A DNA stretch of 64,000 bases, from the NCBI GenBank assembly GCA_014529385.2, contig CM043971.1, positions 85,368,340 through 85,432,339 of the forward strand, in the 5' to 3' direction. The translations under genes and the position numbers were made by a program. This DNA comes from Adiantum capillus-veneris (taxonomy: Eukaryota; Streptophyta; Polypodiopsida; Polypodiales; Pteridaceae). Position 1 is the stretch's first letter. Each line of letters opens with the position of its first letter. The notes under the pieces were generated by a model that was not told where the DNA came from, did not search any database, and saw nothing but the letters and a program-made list of their open reading frames with translations. Positions 58,726 through 64,000 of this stretch are shown here, piece by piece.

Positions 58726-61700
58726 ACTCTCTTTACAAGAGAAGTACCCGTGTTTGATGCAGGGTTTGTTTGTCCGTTGCAATCTAGAGTAGCTAGCAGC
58801 CTATGCTCTTTCACAGTAGACCAACATCGTGACGGATCAAGGAGGGCCTCCAGAACCTCGCATCCACAACACCTCCTTCTACCGTACCTTCTTAGTCTTA
58901 GGGTAGTGAGTGCCTTGATATGCAGAGTGGTGGGGTCTCTTGTTGGGATGTTTGTCTTCATGGTGGCAAGGGGACGGGGTCACCTATTTTGAAGCGTTCC
59001 GCTCCAATTGCAAAGGATGAGGACACTGACACATGCGTGTCAGATACACACATGCACCACATTAGGCAAGTATTGTGGCGAGTTCAATTTTGGCACTACT
59101 TAGGGTAGGGCATTTTGGTGCCACTTGTAGATTCTTATACACTCGGCATATAAGAATTGTTTTATTAGGCTCAAAGATCAATTGCCTGATCGTGCACGCT
59201 ATATCAAGGAGGCGTTGCCAACTCGATTTTTGAAAGCCTCCAATGAGCACTTCTCAACGTAATGATTGGAGGGGTAAATTAAAAAATTTCTTTAAAAAAG
59301 TGATTGTGCGATGGCCAACCAGGTCATAAATCTAGAGAGGAGCTAGCCTCGCGGCAACGTGGAAAATGCAGAGTGGGTGTGGGCCATGCAAGAAAAGGGC
59401 AAGGAAGCAGCAAAGGGCTCATCTCACAAACAACAATGTGAAGCTCGGGCCAAGCAAACTCCCCACACACTATGGTTTAGGAGGCAAAGTAGCCTAGAAA
59501 GATAAATATAAAAGTAATTTTTAATTGTGCAAATTTTTTACAAGAGATGTTTTAGCTTATGATTTTGTTTTGGTTATTTTTAATAGGAAAATGTCACTTT
59601 GACCTGTCCTACTAGAGCGATAGTCAAGTATCAAGAGAGACACACGAAGTTTGATACTTGGTGATGGTTGTTGGAAAACCATCATATCTCTCGTGAGAAA
59701 TTCAGCTCATCAATTAGATCTCTACAGGCAAAAAGTATAGTTAATGAATATTGTAATAATTATTTTGAGTTATTGATTTATCTAATTTGATTTTGGTTGT
59801 TGTAGAGTCAAAGAGATCAAATTTATGTAGCTCTAGATGAGGATGAGTAGGATGAGGAAGAAAAGGACTTAAATCGGTAGATTTTTTTTTTGTAGTTCTC
59901 TTTTACAAGTGCAATAATGGCACACCAAACCCTCATTTGTACATGAAACTCATTTGGAATTCTAGCTTTATTTGTGATTAAATTTAAGTATTGCTCTTTT
60001 GTGCTTCAAATTAACACATAAGGTGTGACATGTAATTTCAAAGTTTATTATTATTCTTTTTGTACAGTTTTCAAAATGCAATTGATATTTGATTAGTTTT
60101 ATGTAGGTCAAAATTAAAGATTCTCATTTGCGCCGTGCAAAATTGGATGGCCCAAATGAGCATTTTTATTTTTTGAAAAGACATATAGCAGCAATATATG
60201 CACAATAATACTGGCAATAACTTATGCAGTAATAGGTAGGAAGATATATCCATGCATATTATCGTGTATTGTTGTTGGACCACTATTGTGTCCTTTGCCA
60301 TGACTATGGATGCCCACACATTTTTTTCTCTTTTTATTTTTCTTCATTAATCCACAACAATACTGGTGGTTTTGGTTTGAGCATCTCTCATATGCCTGCT
60401 TCAAAGAAAATGTAAATGAGAAAGAAGAAATATGTCAGTTATCTATGCATACATAGCCTTTGATATGCTCGGATTGTAATGAAATCTCTCCTCCATATAT
60501 TCCAATGAAGTTTTTATATTATTTCTAGCAGTTGAATCATCTTCATGGGCTTTTTGGATGGCTACAACTTTGGCCTCCACCACTTGCATTTTAAGAATGC
60601 TTGCTATGAAAAGCTCCTTTATTGTCTAGCAATGCATTACCTCAATGTTGCAAAAGTAAGATTTGTTCTCCTTCTTCCATTTTCCAAGGTGATAATTGCT
60701 CCAAAATCATGGAGCAACCTTTCTTGTCTATAAGAGATTGTTGCATTTCTTCTCACAGCCCAAAAGTGGCAATTCACTTTGCTCCCAACTGGAACCCTCC
60801 CTAAGTGTGAGTGGTGGGATGCATCTCTATCTCTAAGTCTCAGATATGCGAGGCCAAGTTTGGAAAGATTCTGCTGGGAAAACTTGAGGTATTCTGGCAT
60901 CCCTTCTCCACCATCACAGAGAGATACTCAAGCGAATGGATAATTTTCTTCATTTGTTGTGTCAACATGATCAATAAATTATTTCTCTCTAATTGTATTC
61001 TTCTCCAACCTCAAGTTGATTTTCTTTATAAGCATTGAAGTTTGAGCTATTGCATCATTGGTAGCCTTTGACGTGGCTACAAGAGAGGGTGTTTTGGTTT
61101 GACTTGACAAAGATCTCTAAACTGCTATCTACAGGTCATCCTTTGAAAAGAAACAACACATGGAATTCACATTCAAAATTTGGATTTCTCTCCCGTAGTT
61201 TGCACCTCCTCTTGCACCTCATTTTGAACCTCCTCAAGGTTTCCCACCTTTTGCACAAAATCTATGGCTTCTGATCCAAAAGGCCAAGCATGTCCATTGA
61301 TTCAATAATCACCAATTGAGACAAAGGAAATCAATGGATTCCAATCACTATAACCAAAGATAACTAGAATCTTATGCAACAGAGTAGAAGAAGAAACCAT
61401 CCTCCAAGAATTTGTTCCTTTCTTTCTAGAAAAGAAGAGTGAAAGATTTTAGACAAGGAACTAGCACAAAGAGCTTTCAGGAAATTTTGATGCAGTATGT
61501 GTACATACACAAAGAGATGTATGTAGATCCAGAGAACTGCAATCTTCACATCACTAGTTTGGTAATATGACACTTTTATGTCCTGTATAGTGACCATTTT
61601 GCTTGTATTATTTTAAGAGTTTGAAAATGAATTTTTATGTGCTATATATCCATAAAATTGCTTTATGATCTGAAAAAACTTGATTTTTTTTTGGAATATT

Positions 61701-62900
61701 GATCTCACCATTAACCTTACTCTTGCACAACATTTCTAAACCTAAATTGTGTGAAAAAACGGGTCCTGTTTTTGGTTTTTTTTCAAACTTTTGCGACTTT
61801 ACCACTCTAAAGTTCATGTTTGTGAGGCTTATATTTCTAGAGGACTAGCCTTATTAATTCTCAACATGTTCTAATGCTACTTCGGATCTCCTATGGCTTT
61901 GCATTTTTTTTTCCAAAACCTTGAAAGGACACAGGACACTTTTATGTCCTATAGGTTACCAGACTAAGTGCAACCATCTTTGGATGTTATTGAATTTCTT
62001 GCACAAAAAGGTTGTTATTGAGTATAGTTGTTGCTTGCAGAGACTTATGTCCCTCCAATATAGAGGAGTGGAAACCTATGGAGTGTGTCATTGAAATCTT
62101 GGATGTCTTTTATGGGGTGGATAAAAGCATGCATTGGTGGTACAAAAGAGGACATTTTTTGTTTCTACCTAGTTGGTACTTCTACATATGTCCAGGTTGT
62201 TTTGAAAGGAACCATTTTTTCCTCGAAATTTAAGTATTGTAGGAGGGAGTCTATTGAAAATTGAAACACCACTCCTTTGAAAGAAAATGTAGGTGAGGCA
62301 ATTATGGATGAGAGATGTACGTTTGATTTTGTGTACATGTCACTCTCTATCCTGTCAAGCAAGGGCTTTGCACCTCTCTCACAGACAACACCTTTGTCAA
62401 GCCTTTTTGAGAAAAGTATTTGCACCTCTCTTACAAGTAGCACCTTCTTCATTTTGTTGTGCAACTAGTGAGGTTGTTGCGGGAGCAAATTACACCACCC
62501 ATAAAGTGCATGCAACACAACCTAGATTAACATAATGTCAATCGAGGACACAAATGACACGATAGGCGCTCGGAGGCAATCTCTTTAGCTTGTCAGGCTG
62601 AGACCATCCCATGCATGCAACACTCTGAAAGGCTAACTAAACCACAATCTAGAATCTAACTACTCTCAACTACACCACCCAACCCACATACACACAAACG
62701 AAAGGAAACTCACCAAACCATACCATAATTGTACAAAACTTAAGGAACACCATCCCTTTACTAGGATACACCTTTCCGTAAGCCTCTACACTCAAAATCC
62801 TCGCTCTAAAGCCATCTGTATAAAACGGGCATGAAGAAAAAGCAGAATCTGAAAGTGCCCAAAACTAAAATCTATGAGTATCTGCGCATAGATTATGTCA
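58726..62900. other. No recognisable gene
   Basis: Only short frames on either strand without domain marks (for example 58669-58992 plus and 60637-60900 minus). The stretch 59140-59880 shows scattered acidic and basic frames (VALDEDE near 59825) that might be old transposase or gag debris, but nothing can be assigned. Confidence 0.45.
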
Positions 62901-62909
62901 CCCTGGTTC

Positions 62910-63423
62910 TAATGACTAATTGCAAGCATAAAACACACATCATTTGATATACTTAAGACCACAAAAAGTTCGTAGATGCACGAGCACGTATTCTCCGTTC
63001 CACGTGGAATGCTTGGGGTTGTTGAGTAGATCTCACCGAGCCTAGCACAATGGTGCAATCAAATCTCCAATGTGATGACCAAGCAGGGAGTAGTGCCAGG
63101 ATGAAGCTCACACTCTCTATCTTCCTCTCTCTCACACACAATTGGAGGCAGCTTAAACTTAGATTATGATGAAAGTTTCTTTTACAAAAAGACTTAGGTA
63201 CCTTATATACTATGTCTACCATAGGTTAAACCTAAAATAGAGTTCAAGGGGAAAAATGGATTTGTGTTTATAATTTGGAAGTGCCATTGCACCCCCGCTT
63301 CTACAACTAGACTAGCTACTTATTACAAATGATGTTTCTAACCATAATCCGTAGCATTTCATAACTCTCTGAGAATAAGGCTTTGTTGAGTTATGTTGTG
63401 TTGTTGACCCAGCGCGGTCAACA
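62910..63423 (-). repeat. 3' LTR of a minus-strand LTR element leaving the window
   Basis: The minus strand shows a polypurine tract AAGGGGGAGAG (63424-63434) followed by TGTTGACCGCGCTGGG at 63423. A TATA box GTATATAAGG on the minus strand (63201-63210) fits the end of U3. The left end near 62910 is a guess from a CA dinucleotide; the partner LTR would lie beyond 64000. Confidence 0.5.
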
Positions 63424-63439
63424 CTCTCCCCCTTCAAAT

Positions 63440-63850
63440 TCATTTCATCCCTAACATGACCTGGTTGTTGATGTCGGTGCGGTCTTTGTTGTTGTCTTGC
63501 TGATGTAAAGAAAGTACATGTGTAGCCTTTGCATGAGCTTGTCCTGTTCGTCCAATCTAATGTACATAGTCTTCACATGATTCAAGAAATCATAATTGAT
63601 GACAAACATCTACCAATTTGTGTCTTTCTCATTTTCAAAAACAACTTCTACAATCTGTAGAATTGAATGATTGGCTTTTAGATCTTGTGAACCAATGAAA
63701 ACTTTGTAAGGATTATGTAGAAATTGTATGGCTAAACCTTCAACTTCTTTAGGCCAAGTTTCACTTCAAAACAAAGTCCGTCTGTCAGGCCGAATTTGGG
63801 AGATAATTTTACTGGTTTGAGGTTCAAACCATGTCCAGCATTCGATGCAC
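63440..63850 (-). pseudogene. C-terminal ORF remnant of the edge LTR element
   Basis: The minus strand reads [20 protein letters not shown], then [19 protein letters not shown], a TAG, and MFVINYDFLNHVKTMY, ending near the polypurine tract. Its position just before the PPT suggests the end of the element's polyprotein. No domain recognised; only the C-terminal end is in the window. Confidence 0.35.
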
Positions 63851-64000
63851 CTTATCAAGGACAAGATATGTAACACTACAAAGGTTGTTTGTCTATCATT
63901 TGTGTGTGTTCTTCTTTTTGGGTGACTGCTTTATTCTTGCATAAAGGTGATCAAAGTTGCATTTTCCACTGTTAGATTTTATGTGCTGTGTAAATCATCA

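Noticed and set aside
58669-58992. 107-codon plus-strand ORF as a gene
   Set aside because: No domain, no family resemblance, overlapping equally long frames on the other strand.

Overview
This window is nuclear DNA of a land plant, almost certainly one with a large, retrotransposon-filled genome. The evidence is plant-type Ty1/copia and Ty3/gypsy LTR elements, several primer-binding sites complementary to initiator-Met tRNA (TGGTATCAGAGC type), plant-style TATA boxes in LTRs, and many TAG/TGA stops that look like C-to-T decay. I cannot name the species. I found no convincing host gene, no rRNA or tRNA gene, no CRISPR array and no bacterial-style operon. Nearly everything that can be read is a transposable element or its debris.

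Left part (1-14 kb). A copia element (family A, copy A1, 415-11186) has 224-227 bp LTRs and a 5-bp target duplication. Its middle, from integrase to late reverse transcriptase, is replaced by about 7 kb (3058-10066) of a gag-only LTR element (N1). N1 is laid out as part-internal / LTR / internal / part-LTR. A decayed gypsy pol follows (11420-13700).

Centre-left (14-26 kb). This is mostly unassignable sequence. It holds simple repeats (AC)n and a 131-bp (TC)n, a gypsy gag-protease remnant (16975-18254), and a long broken minus-strand ORF family of unknown function (22046-25665).

Centre-right (26-57 kb). This is a nest I read as five levels deep. An unrecognised gag-like element D (27795-28063, resuming 52043-57255, with a 3' LTR from 57256) is split by a minus-strand family-A copia (A2, 28064-52042). 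The 5' LTR of A2 is split by a non-coding copia-like element B (30729-51981, TSD aaaaa, PBS and PPT visible). B contains a head-to-tail array of a second gag-only element (31293-50008, arranged LTR-I-LTR-I-LTR-partial I-LTR-I-LTR). The fourth LTR of that array is split by a 5.3-kb copia, C2 (40450-45766, TSD ggtgg), whose reverse transcriptase has lost its YVDD catalytic segment.

Right part (57-64 kb). This has the 3' LTR of D, a diverged 350-bp-period direct repeat, long stretches with nothing recognisable, and at the edge a minus-strand LTR (right end 63423) whose element runs out of the window.

The most unusual theme is that two different gag-only LTR families (N1 and the array) both occur as head-to-tail concatemers sharing LTRs. 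The array units share the same premature stops, so the unit was probably already non-coding when it multiplied. None of the elements looks autonomous now.
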